NCBI GenBank assembly: GCA_965223405.1
Contig: CBDCWO010000006.1
Coordinates: 5,394,001-5,458,000 of the forward strand
From: CBDCWO01 sp965223405
Lineage (GTDB): Bacteria; Bacteroidota; Bacteroidia; Chitinophagales; Saprospiraceae
DNA length: 64,000 bases
Reading direction: 5' to 3'
The first letter of the stretch is position 1; each line of letters starts with the position of its first letter. The notes beneath the pieces were generated by a model, which worked only from the letters and a program-made list of their open reading frames with translations, was not told the origin of the DNA and did not search any database. This document shows, one piece after another, positions 54,468 through 62,594 of this stretch. The position numbers and the translations under genes are program-made.

Positions 54468-54842
54468 TTAATCGCAGGCAATAATAGCCTCGATTTCAAT
54501 TAAAAAACCATAATGTAGATCTTTTACCGGAACTATCGATCGCGCCGGTTTGTGATTTTCAAAAAATTCGCTATAAATCTGGTTGACATCACCCCAAAGA
54601 CTCATATCTGATACGAAGGCGGTAGTTTTTACGATGTGATTTTTGGTTAATCCTACAGCTTGGGCAATGGCCTCGATGTTAGTCAGAATTTGTCTGGTTT
54701 GCTCCATAATATTACCACTGATCTTTCCTCCTTCCGGAGTAAAAGGCAATTGGCCGGATACATAAATATTTCCATCATGCCTGATTGCCTGGGCATAATG
54801 ACCTCCTGGTGTTGGTGCTAGTTCGGTTATTATTTGTTCCAT
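54468..54842 (-). CDS. RidA family protein (Rid deaminase)
   Basis: RidA-type proteins hydrolyse reactive enamines and imines made by PLP enzymes. The protein is 124 aa, the normal length. APTPGGHYAQAIRHDGNIYV and SGQLPFTPEGG, then EQTRQILTNIEAI and the end KPARSIVPVKDL followed by EIEAIIACD are all family blocks, with the catalytic Arg near position 104. Two PLP decarboxylases lie in the same region, which gives it a plausible job. Confidence 0.92.
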   Translation of the reverse strand: MEQIITELAPTPGGHYAQAIRHDGNIYVSGQLPFTPEGGKISGNIMEQTRQILTNIEAIAQAVGLTKNHIVKTTAFVSDMSLWGDVNQIYSEFFENHKPARSIVPVKDLHYGFLIEIEAIIACD

Positions 54843-55173
54843 TGATATCCCTTAGAACCACAAAAATATCAGATGATGATTTGGATTATAAATGACGTCG
54901 GAGGGTGAAAAAGTTGATTTGCATCAATTTGTATTAATTTGAGGAGGGTTGATAATCAGAAATCTGTAACATCTCCATTATCGATGATATACTAATATAA
55001 AACCTGCCTTCAGGTACTTAGTGCAAGCTGGGCATAGTTGATGAAGAAATTCTACAGAAAAAGTATAAGATCTCTCTTAAAAATGTGTTTCTTTTCATGA
55101 AATAGTGAATTGCTAATTCTCAATGTTTTGAATTATAGCTAATTGTATAAGCTAGAATTGATCGAACCCGGGT
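54843..55173. other. Intergenic, nothing recognised
   Basis: These 331 AT-rich bases have no credible open frame or hairpin. They presumably include the RidA gene promoter. Confidence 0.45.
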
Positions 55174-56019
55174 TTATAGATAAAATTCCATTCCTTCCCT
55201 AGCCAGTTGACAACTAGGATACCTTTGTTGGCAAATTTTTTCCATGCGATTTAAAAATTTATCATCATGATCGGGGTCATGATGTGTCATAATCAGGTGT
55301 TTGACATTGGCCAATTCGGCTACTTGGATTGCTTGTTCATAGCTGCTATGGCCCCAACCTCTTCTTTTTTTTAATTCTTCAGTAGTGTACTGGGCTTCAT
55401 GGATTAGGAGATCAGCGTCTCGAGCTAATTGGATGATATTCTGGTCGAGCTCATCACCATGTTCGATATCCGTGCAAAAAACCATCGCTTTACCATCTTT
55501 TTCAACCCGATAACTATTAGCGCCTCCGGGGTGGTTATGCTGTCGCGCCTGCACCGATAGACCGTTGGCGTGTTGGGCTGCTTTTTTCCCCAAAACGATG
55601 AAATGAAACTCGGCACCCATATCGCTTAGTTGAATTGGGAAATGGGCCGAACTAGTTTGAGCAAGAAAGATATTACGCAGATCTTCTACTTCCTGCGTTC
55701 GCCCCATTGCAAGAATATTAATGTTTACGTCGGGCAAATAGGCAGGATCAAAGAAAGGAAACCCCTGAATATGATCCCAATGAAAATGAGTAAATCCAAT
55801 AGTTATTTGTTTAGGCATATCCTCTCTTAATTCGATTAATTCCTTCCCGAGATTTCGGATACCGGTGCCTGCATCGATGATATTGACTGTATTACTATGA
55901 GGGACCTCCACACTTACACACGTTGTATTGCCACCAAAATCCTGATGTTCCCGGTCACAAATAGGTATTGAGCCACGGGTGCCGTAAAACTTAATCTTCA
56001 GGGTATGAGAATCTGACAT
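55174..56019 (-). CDS. MBL-fold metallo-hydrolase
   Basis: This 281-aa protein is a cytoplasmic metallo-beta-lactamase-fold hydrolase. THFHWDHIQGFPFF has the HxHxDH motif (H78, H80, D82, H83). CTDIEHGDELDQNI and MTHHDPDHDDKF provide further ligands. The start IKFYGTRGSIP and NTTCVSVEV is shared with a common bacterial subgroup with unknown substrate (often cyclic nucleotide phosphodiesterase-like). Upstream and downstream genes are unrelated. Confidence 0.87.
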   Translation of the reverse strand: MSDSHTLKIKFYGTRGSIPICDREHQDFGGNTTCVSVEVPHSNTVNIIDAGTGIRNLGKELIELREDMPKQITIGFTHFHWDHIQGFPFFDPAYLPDVNINILAMGRTQEVEDLRNIFLAQTSSAHFPIQLSDMGAEFHFIVLGKKAAQHANGLSVQARQHNHPGGANSYRVEKDGKAMVFCTDIEHGDELDQNIIQLARDADLLIHEAQYTTEELKKRRGWGHSSYEQAIQVAELANVKHLIMTHHDPDHDDKFLNRMEKICQQRYPSCQLAREGMEFYL

Positions 56020-56230
56020 GCTAAGTCTTTCTAATAATCAAACTCAGGTGAAAACAATGATTAAGATAATTAAATACAGATTAATGAACAAACGTGGATA
56101 ATCGGTGATCAATCTTCTTGGTGCTTTTAAGTCAATCTAAACCAGGCCAATTGCAGATCAGATTAGTTGGGTAAAGTTGCATTGCCCGTTTGACTAGAAC
56201 TATACGAATTGCGTAACCAATTGGTTCCTG

Positions 56231-58609
56231 CTACCTCATCAATATGACATCACCCTTATATTTGGCTATTTCTCCTCCTTGCTTGCGAACTGAAACAATG
56301 TACACATAGGTGTCAGAAGGGGCAGGGTTTCCATTGACATTGCCATCCCAACCTTGTTCCAGGTTATCACTATCAAAGACCAACTGACCAAACCGGTTGA
56401 AAATTAATATTTCATGAACCGAAGCCGCCCCACTTACGAATGGCCGAAAATACTGATTCACTTCATCGCCATTTGGGCTAAACACATTAGGAATTTGGAC
56501 GGAAAATGGGGGGGTGAACCATTCAATTTCAATTGCTGCCTGAGTTGGGCAACCGTTTTGATCTATGGCGGACACCGTATAGTTTTCTTTGGTATCTGAA
56601 TTTTTAGTTACCATGAGGCTGTTTCCAGTTTCGGAAAGGCCACTATTACCTTCTTCCCAGGAATATGTAGCTATTGGGCCATTAGCCACCACGGTAAGGG
56701 TTACTTCAGTTCCCACTTCGACTCTTGCATCGGGTGCTGGTGTGATGCCTAAAAATACCGGAGTAAAAATATTGACTATAACTTGCCCACTTACAGGACA
56801 ACCGTTGCGTTCTCCTTGAACCTGGTACATAGAAGGCGTTGGGGTTGTCGCGGTAGGATTATCACACTTGGAACAACTGAGATTCTCGGTTGGCATCCAT
56901 TCCAAATCTTTGATTCCATTATTAATAATCGTGATGGGTACCTTTTCATTGGGGCAAACGATGGTGTCCATGGGCATCGTAATGATGCGAGGATCTTCTA
57001 CATTGATAGTGATTTCATCAGTGACCTCACAAGCATGATTCGTTGTGACTCTACTATAGGTTTGAGTATCCTGGGCCGTTATTTTTGCATTTAGGAACAT
57101 GGTCTCATTATTTACAAAAGCACCGTCATTAGGCATCCAGTTATGGGTAATGTCAGGAAATTTACCGGTATCATAATCCTGCGACCACAAGGCAATTTGA
57201 TCACCAACGCAATAGGGATCTTTTTCAGGTATTACATTGATTGTATCCAAATCGGGAAGAGAATCTACTCTGACATACACAGAGTCAAAAGCCATACAAC
57301 TATTTTCTAATGAGGTTACTTTAGCAATATACACGTACGAAACCATCGGTGTAACTGTAATGGTTGTGGCCAAAGCATCACTCAAAGAAGTATCCTCCGT
57401 AATCCAGAAAATTTCACTTTCCGGAGAGGTCGTTGCCGATATGGTGGCACTGCTTTCCAAACATATTTCCACAGTATCCGGTCCGGAGATATTTACGTCA
57501 ACCGGTCGGGTGTTTACATTGATGGAAAGTGTATCACTACAATAACCTCGTTCGCTTATTGCAACCAAAGTGTAAGTAGTGGTGTCTTCAGGTCTGGCAA
57601 CTGGAGAAGCCGAAGTAGAATCATCCAGGTAATCACCCGGCGACCATTTGTAAAATGTACTTTTATCTACCACCGGCAAGGCCAATAACAAGGCCTCACC
57701 TTGGCAAATAGTTGTATCAGCAGCAACTAAGTTCGGCACCGTGTACGGATCTACTTTTACATGAACCGAATCCTGAATCAGGCAATTTTCCAATGATACG
57801 GTGGCGTGATAAGTAGTATTAATAACCGGTGACACAGTAGAACTCAATGCCAGGGGGTTTTCCACTTCATCGGCAGGCTCCCAGCTGAAAAAACTCGTGT
57901 CTATGCCTTCAACCGTAGCATTTAATAGTACAGATTCGTTTACACAAATTTCTGGTATGGTGAGTGCTTCCGCAGTAACCAAAGGATTGTATGCATTAAT
58001 TGCAATACTATCTATATCGGTACAATTCCCTGTAGACCCTTCCACTTTGAGAACCACATTTTCTGATGTTATGGCAACAATGGTCTCATCTTCAATATTT
58101 TGCAAAAGACTTTCTGGGAATACCTGATACGTATTGGCTCCGGATACCTGGATTTCAAAAGTAGAATCTCCACACACACTCAATACTTCCAAATCAGAGA
58201 GAATGTTAACCTCAATATTCTCAATAATTGGTATTTCTAATTGTGACAATACTTCATTATCATCAGTTTGTAATTGAACGATAATGGTTTCTCCAGGATC
58301 GGGATTGTCAGGGATGCCCTGTATAGTAAAACAACTTTCAGATGATCCGGCCGGCAGGATGAACGTATTGGTTATCGAAGTTTGATAATCGATAATATTC
58401 TGTGCATCTCCTAATAGATCAAGTCTAAAAACTCGATCTATGGTATCGGGACTAAACTGAAAACAGATGGTATCCGGTACTTGATTACACGATTCTGTCA
58501 AACTTTCAAGTCCAAGCGAAGATTTGAAAACGATCAGAGGTGATTGGGCCCTTAACCCTAATATTGTCACACAGATAATAAGTAGGGAAAGTCTATGCTT
58601 CAACTCCAT
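56231..58609 (-). CDS. T9SS type B (gliding-associated C-terminal domain) surface protein
   Basis: The frame opens at 58642, but the ATG at 58609 gives a proper signal (MELKHRLSLLIICVTILGL). The 792-aa protein has a series of Ig/PKD-like modules of about 80-90 residues, each with short motifs like NTTYHATVSLENCLIQD or DTTTYTLVAISERGYC. The end from about IPNVFSPNGDEVNQYF to GEIAKYKGDVILMR is the gliding motility-associated C-terminal (T9SS type B) domain. It is probably an adhesin-like surface protein exported by the type IX system. Confidence 0.9.
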   Translation of the reverse strand: MELKHRLSLLIICVTILGLRAQSPLIVFKSSLGLESLTESCNQVPDTICFQFSPDTIDRVFRLDLLGDAQNIIDYQTSITNTFILPAGSSESCFTIQGIPDNPDPGETIIVQLQTDDNEVLSQLEIPIIENIEVNILSDLEVLSVCGDSTFEIQVSGANTYQVFPESLLQNIEDETIVAITSENVVLKVEGSTGNCTDIDSIAINAYNPLVTAEALTIPEICVNESVLLNATVEGIDTSFFSWEPADEVENPLALSSTVSPVINTTYHATVSLENCLIQDSVHVKVDPYTVPNLVAADTTICQGEALLLALPVVDKSTFYKWSPGDYLDDSTSASPVARPEDTTTYTLVAISERGYCSDTLSINVNTRPVDVNISGPDTVEICLESSATISATTSPESEIFWITEDTSLSDALATTITVTPMVSYVYIAKVTSLENSCMAFDSVYVRVDSLPDLDTINVIPEKDPYCVGDQIALWSQDYDTGKFPDITHNWMPNDGAFVNNETMFLNAKITAQDTQTYSRVTTNHACEVTDEITINVEDPRIITMPMDTIVCPNEKVPITIINNGIKDLEWMPTENLSCSKCDNPTATTPTPSMYQVQGERNGCPVSGQVIVNIFTPVFLGITPAPDARVEVGTEVTLTVVANGPIATYSWEEGNSGLSETGNSLMVTKNSDTKENYTVSAIDQNGCPTQAAIEIEWFTPPFSVQIPNVFSPNGDEVNQYFRPFVSGAASVHEILIFNRFGQLVFDSDNLEQGWDGNVNGNPAPSDTYVYIVSVRKQGGEIAKYKGDVILMR

Positions 58610-58694
58610 ATTGAGTACTCTTTTCCAATTTAATATGTCCAAAAATTAATCGATAGATTTGGCAATATAGTATAAAAACGTTAGATATTATGAA

Positions 58695-59081
58695 TTATTG
58701 ACATCCATTTAACGCTTTTTCAACTTCTTCGGTAGTCATGATTCTCATATTATTTCCCCATGCATTTCCAATGTAGTTTATAACGTTCGTGATTTCTACA
58801 ATATTTAATTCGAAATTTGATGGCATTTCTTGCTCATAGACGATTCCATTTACTACAATTTTCTGATTTTGGCCTTTTCTGATAATGCAGGGTAACTTAG
58901 AATAATTTTGAAGTAGATAATCCGCATTGGCCAGTGGTGGGATTAATTGAGCCAAGCCCTGACCAGCTTCCATATGACAATTGGCGCAATGTGTTTGATA
59001 AAGTCTTTCACCTTCAGATATAGTCCCACAATATAGGTAGATCAGGGTAAGAACCATCCATGATGCATTATTCCATTTCAT
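58695..59081 (-). CDS. Class I-like cytochrome c
   Basis: This protein is 128 aa from the ATG at 59081 (the frame opens with TTG at 59099). It has a short hydrophobic signal or anchor, then GERLYQTHCANCHMEAGQGL with the heme motif C32-A-N-C-H36. A methionine in YEQEMPSNF is the likely sixth ligand. It is periplasmic or membrane-attached. It overlaps the 3' end of the SCO gene by 14 bases, which suggests translational coupling and a joint role with respiratory copper assembly. Confidence 0.85.
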   Translation of the reverse strand: MKWNNASWMVLTLIYLYCGTISEGERLYQTHCANCHMEAGQGLAQLIPPLANADYLLQNYSKLPCIIRKGQNQKIVVNGIVYEQEMPSNFELNIVEITNVINYIGNAWGNNMRIMTTEEVEKALNGCQ

Positions 59082-59679
59082 GGACAAGCAAGTTGTCAAT
59101 ATCTTTCATAAACCGGGTTACATCTTTGGGATCTGTCCCATTACAATGGGATCTAACATGACCAAATTGGTCAATTAAGACAATTCTTCCACTGTGGTCA
59201 AACCCGCCTGGGGCATCCGGATCCTCATAAGCAATGCTCATATAATCCGAAGCTATTTCATGCAAGCTGTCTTTTATCCCGGTCAGAAAATGCCACTTCT
59301 GCGAATCTTCAATTCCCAAATTCCTGCTATATTGTTTTAATTTTCCTACCGTGTCTCTTTTGGGATCAATGGTGTGTGATACTAAAATGAGGCGATTATC
59401 GTCTCGATACTTCTCATTTATACGCAACATTTGTTGTTTTACTTTTGGGCAGATGGTCGGGCAGGATGTAAAAAAAAAGTCAGCGACATACACTTTTCCG
59501 TATAAATCCTGATTGGTTACTAACAGACTATCCTGATTCCAAAATCTAAAATCTCTGATTACTGGATATATCGTGTCATTTTCGGAAATTTCCGGTATTC
59601 CGATAATCGGAAGTTTTTGGTGAGCAGGTTGGCAACTCAAAGTAATCAAAAACAAACCAAATACAATCCATCTGTACAT
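59068..59679 (-). CDS. SCO1/SenC family protein
   Basis: This 203-aa thioredoxin-fold protein delivers copper to cytochrome c oxidase. It has a lipobox-like N-terminus (LITLSC, Cys at 16), the copper pair C73 and C77 in FTSCPTICPK and the distal H162 in FDHSGRIVLID. It is preceded by a small lipoprotein gene (gap 5) and overlapped by the cytochrome c gene. Confidence 0.93.
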   Translation of the reverse strand: MYRWIVFGLFLITLSCQPAHQKLPIIGIPEISENDTIYPVIRDFRFWNQDSLLVTNQDLYGKVYVADFFFTSCPTICPKVKQQMLRINEKYRDDNRLILVSHTIDPKRDTVGKLKQYSRNLGIEDSQKWHFLTGIKDSLHEIASDYMSIAYEDPDAPGGFDHSGRIVLIDQFGHVRSHCNGTDPKDVTRFMKDIDNLLVHEME

Positions 59680-59684
59680 AGTTC

Positions 59685-60095
59685 TTACTTTAAATGATAC
59701 TTTTCAATTAAGGTCTCTCCTTGTTCAATCGATTGGAGCATATCTTCCTTAACTTTGATAATTTTTTGCATCTCATTTTCTAAATAAGTCTTAGCCGTAG
59801 GAACATCATTTTGATCCGGTTTTTTTATTTGGTTCATCCATTCCCACATACCTTCTTCTGCATTTGCCAAAAATATTATGGTACTTCTTATTTGAATGGT
59901 ATCCGATTGGAGGGTTGAGGTATCTAAAAATGCACGTAAAGTACGCTGCAGGGAACTTATATAGCCCATTTTAGGCATTACTTCATCATGTATGGCCAAA
60001 ACCTTGTTGTATTCTTCAGTAATATTATATTTTTGAGAAGAATTACAACCAGAGACTACAAGGCCAAGTGCCAATAGGATTACAAAATGATTCAT
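59685..60095 (-). CDS. Small helical lipoprotein, unknown function
   Basis: This 136-aa protein has a lipobox (LVVSGC, Cys at 17). The rest is almost entirely helical and charged: EEYNKVLAIHDEVMPKMGYI, ... EMQKIIKVKEDMLQSIEQGE. I do not recognise the family for certain. It starts the operon lipoprotein-SCO-cytochrome c and may assist there. Confidence 0.7.
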   Translation of the reverse strand: MNHFVILLALGLVVSGCNSSQKYNITEEYNKVLAIHDEVMPKMGYISSLQRTLRAFLDTSTLQSDTIQIRSTIIFLANAEEGMWEWMNQIKKPDQNDVPTAKTYLENEMQKIIKVKEDMLQSIEQGETLIEKYHLK

Positions 60096-60171
60096 AGTTC
60101 GAAAATTGGGCCGTAATTTAATAACATTTAGGACAATGTATGGTTGATATTTTTAACTTTTCATATCGGAT

Positions 60172-61590
60172 ATGAAAAAAGCAATCATTTGGTTTCGATC
60201 TGATCTGAGAATTCATGATAATGAAGCTTTTGTCGACGCACTTCATTGTGCAGATATGGTTTATCCAGTTTATGTATTCGATCCTCGAGTTTTTAAAGGG
60301 AATACTTCGTTCGGGTTTAGAAAAACAGGAAAACATCGCACTAGGTTTATTATCGAAAGTATATTAGATCTCAAAGAACAATTAAAAAAAATGGGATCTG
60401 ATTTGATTATACGATCCGGATTCCCTGAAAATGAAATTTTTGAACTGGCTCGAACCTTAAAGACCTCCTGGATTTTTTGTAATCGGGAAAGGACTGCTGA
60501 AGAGGTGCGTGTTCAAGATAATTTGGAAAAGAATTTATGGACAATAGGGCAGGAAATAAGGTTCTCCAGAGGTAAGATGCTATATTATACGGCGGATTTA
60601 CCTTTTCCGATTACCCATACTCCGGATACATTTACTGGCTTCAGAAAAGAAGTGGAAAGATTTACTACCATTAGAAAACCTTTACCAAAAATTGAAAAAC
60701 CACTTAATCCTATTCCAAAGGCAATTTTAATAGATTCTTGTGAATTACTTCTTGAATTGGGGTATCAGGGGGAATCAAAATCCTATTTTCAAGGTGGTGA
60801 AAGAATCGCTCTTAAGAGACTTCGTCAGGTTTTAGATCATTCTTTAACAGACGGGTACAAAAATCGAACATCAACAAATGGAATAGTCGGGTTAAATTTA
60901 TCCACAAAGTTGTCTCCCTGGGTCAGTTTGGGATGTCTTTCGACCAAAACTTTTTACTGGGAGGTGAAAAAGTATGAGAAACTAGGGATTGATAAAAGTA
61001 CTTCATATCAACAATTTATAGATTTAATGCGGAGGGATTATTATCGCTTAATGGGTAAAAAACATGGTAATAAAATATTCCAAGCAGCAGGTATACATGG
61101 AAAAATTCGACTTAGGCCTGAAAACCGAAAGTTATTTGATATCTGGAAATCGGGTAAAACCGGTGTCCCGGTGATTGATGCATGTATGAGAGAACTCAAC
61201 CAGACAGGGTATTTATCTCAACAAGGCAGGACATTTGTGGCATCCTACTTAATCCATAATCTAAATATTAACTGGATCTTGGGAGCGGAATATTTTGAAT
61301 CTATACTTTTGGACTATGATCCTTGTAGTAATTATTGCAATTGGCAGCATTTAGCCGGAGCCGAAAAAAACAGCCGATCATTGTATATAAGAAGCGTTAA
61401 GGCTCAAGCAAAGAAGGTTGATGCCAATGGGGATTATGTTCGATACTGGGTGCCGGAACTGGCGAATATTCCGGGTAAATTAATTCATACCCCAGAAAAT
61501 TTAGATTCTAGGCAATTGCATAAATTCCAGATCGATTTAGGCGTGGATTATCCTTACCCTATTGCCTGTACCGAGCAAAGTGTGTCTTAA
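60172..61590 (+). CDS. Cryptochrome DASH
   Basis: This 472-aa flavoprotein of the photolyase/cryptochrome family has the DASH form. The start is AIIWFRSDLRIHDNEAF, then VYPVYVFDPR. The antenna domain is followed by PFPITHTPDTFTGFRKEVE, a DASH-typical linker (PDxFTxFRK). The FAD core shows GVPVIDACMRELNQTGYLSQ, GRTFVASYLI and the DYDPCSNYCNWQHLAG block. It repairs cyclobutane dimers in single-stranded DNA or acts as a light sensor; antenna use of folate is typical. It diverges from the lipoprotein gene at 60095. Confidence 0.93.
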   Translation: MKKAIIWFRSDLRIHDNEAFVDALHCADMVYPVYVFDPRVFKGNTSFGFRKTGKHRTRFIIESILDLKEQLKKMGSDLIIRSGFPENEIFELARTLKTSWIFCNRERTAEEVRVQDNLEKNLWTIGQEIRFSRGKMLYYTADLPFPITHTPDTFTGFRKEVERFTTIRKPLPKIEKPLNPIPKAILIDSCELLLELGYQGESKSYFQGGERIALKRLRQVLDHSLTDGYKNRTSTNGIVGLNLSTKLSPWVSLGCLSTKTFYWEVKKYEKLGIDKSTSYQQFIDLMRRDYYRLMGKKHGNKIFQAAGIHGKIRLRPENRKLFDIWKSGKTGVPVIDACMRELNQTGYLSQQGRTFVASYLIHNLNINWILGAEYFESILLDYDPCSNYCNWQHLAGAEKNSRSLYIRSVKAQAKKVDANGDYVRYWVPELANIPGKLIHTPENLDSRQLHKFQIDLGVDYPYPIACTEQSVS

Positions 61591-61628
61591 GTGTCCAGGG
61601 ATAATGATTTATAAACAGTATTGAAAAT

Positions 61629-62594
61629 TTATTTGACTTTGTACACGATACATTGGGTGTATTCCCCAGGTGACTCTTCGAAGCAAATCCGGATAAAGTC
61701 CACATCATCAGGTATAAAAAAACTAAAGGTAAAAACACCGGCATTTCTACTAATCTCAGCATCCAGAAGTTCGTTATTGGCTACTAAAATGAAATTTTGT
61801 TCAGCATCTTTTGTATTCAGTTTGATATGGGTTTTTGCGTTGGTCCTGGGCAATATTCCGGATTTAGGTACTAAGGATTCCAAGGCGATAGTCCTCTGAT
61901 GGTGATTTAATAAGGGGTAATTGAGGAATTCAGATTCCGTAACCACTTTATCGCGTGGTAATAATTGCCATTTGGAATCATCCGGGTAATGGGTATAGAT
62001 CATTTCTTGCGGAGTACACAAAAAATAATCCCGAAACTCCTTGGTAAACTTTGTACATGAACCATCAGTGTAACCACTACCCCAAGTTGCATCAATGAAA
62101 TACCACTTATCCTTTATTTTAACCGCATTCCAGGTATGCGTGTAGGGGTTAAAACGCTCTCCAATTTCAGATTCGGATTTTTTAACTTTTCCCAATACCA
62201 CTTCTGAAGGAATTCCTAATTCTGCACACAACTGTTTGAACAGATAGGTGTAATCATAACAAACTCCTTTTCTGGATATTAAAGTAGTTAAGGCATCATC
62301 GTATTCCAATTGTTTCTTTTTTTGCACCAACTCTTCTTCAGATTCATATGTTATGAAAGTTCCTCTATCTGAATTTCTTTTTTTGCAATCATAAGCTATG
62401 TTGTCGGTGATCCAGGTATAAATGGCCCTCACCTTACTCACTTCCTCGATAAACGGAGAAGTCAAAGCAAGAGCAAGTTCATGAATACTCTCTCCCCTAT
62501 AATCCATTTTGCGAGCATGCCGGTCTTCTTTATTGTAATTTTGACCAAAAATCGGATTGCTAAATCCAATCAGTAATATGAACAAATATTTCAT
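61629..62594 (-). CDS. Transglutaminase-like exported protein
   Basis: This 321-aa protein has a signal peptide (to about residue 18). The transglutaminase core has Cys112 in SRKGVCYDYTYLF, His153 in YTHTWNAVKI and Asp168 in WYFIDATWGSG, so the triad is complete. Such Bacteroidota proteins act as papain-like peptidases in the periplasm; the target is unknown. It overlaps the end of the decarboxylase gene by 4 bases (ATGA). Confidence 0.88.
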   Translation of the reverse strand: MKYLFILLIGFSNPIFGQNYNKEDRHARKMDYRGESIHELALALTSPFIEEVSKVRAIYTWITDNIAYDCKKRNSDRGTFITYESEEELVQKKKQLEYDDALTTLISRKGVCYDYTYLFKQLCAELGIPSEVVLGKVKKSESEIGERFNPYTHTWNAVKIKDKWYFIDATWGSGYTDGSCTKFTKEFRDYFLCTPQEMIYTHYPDDSKWQLLPRDKVVTESEFLNYPLLNHHQRTIALESLVPKSGILPRTNAKTHIKLNTKDAEQNFILVANNELLDAEISRNAGVFTFSFFIPDDVDFIRICFEESPGEYTQCIVYKVK

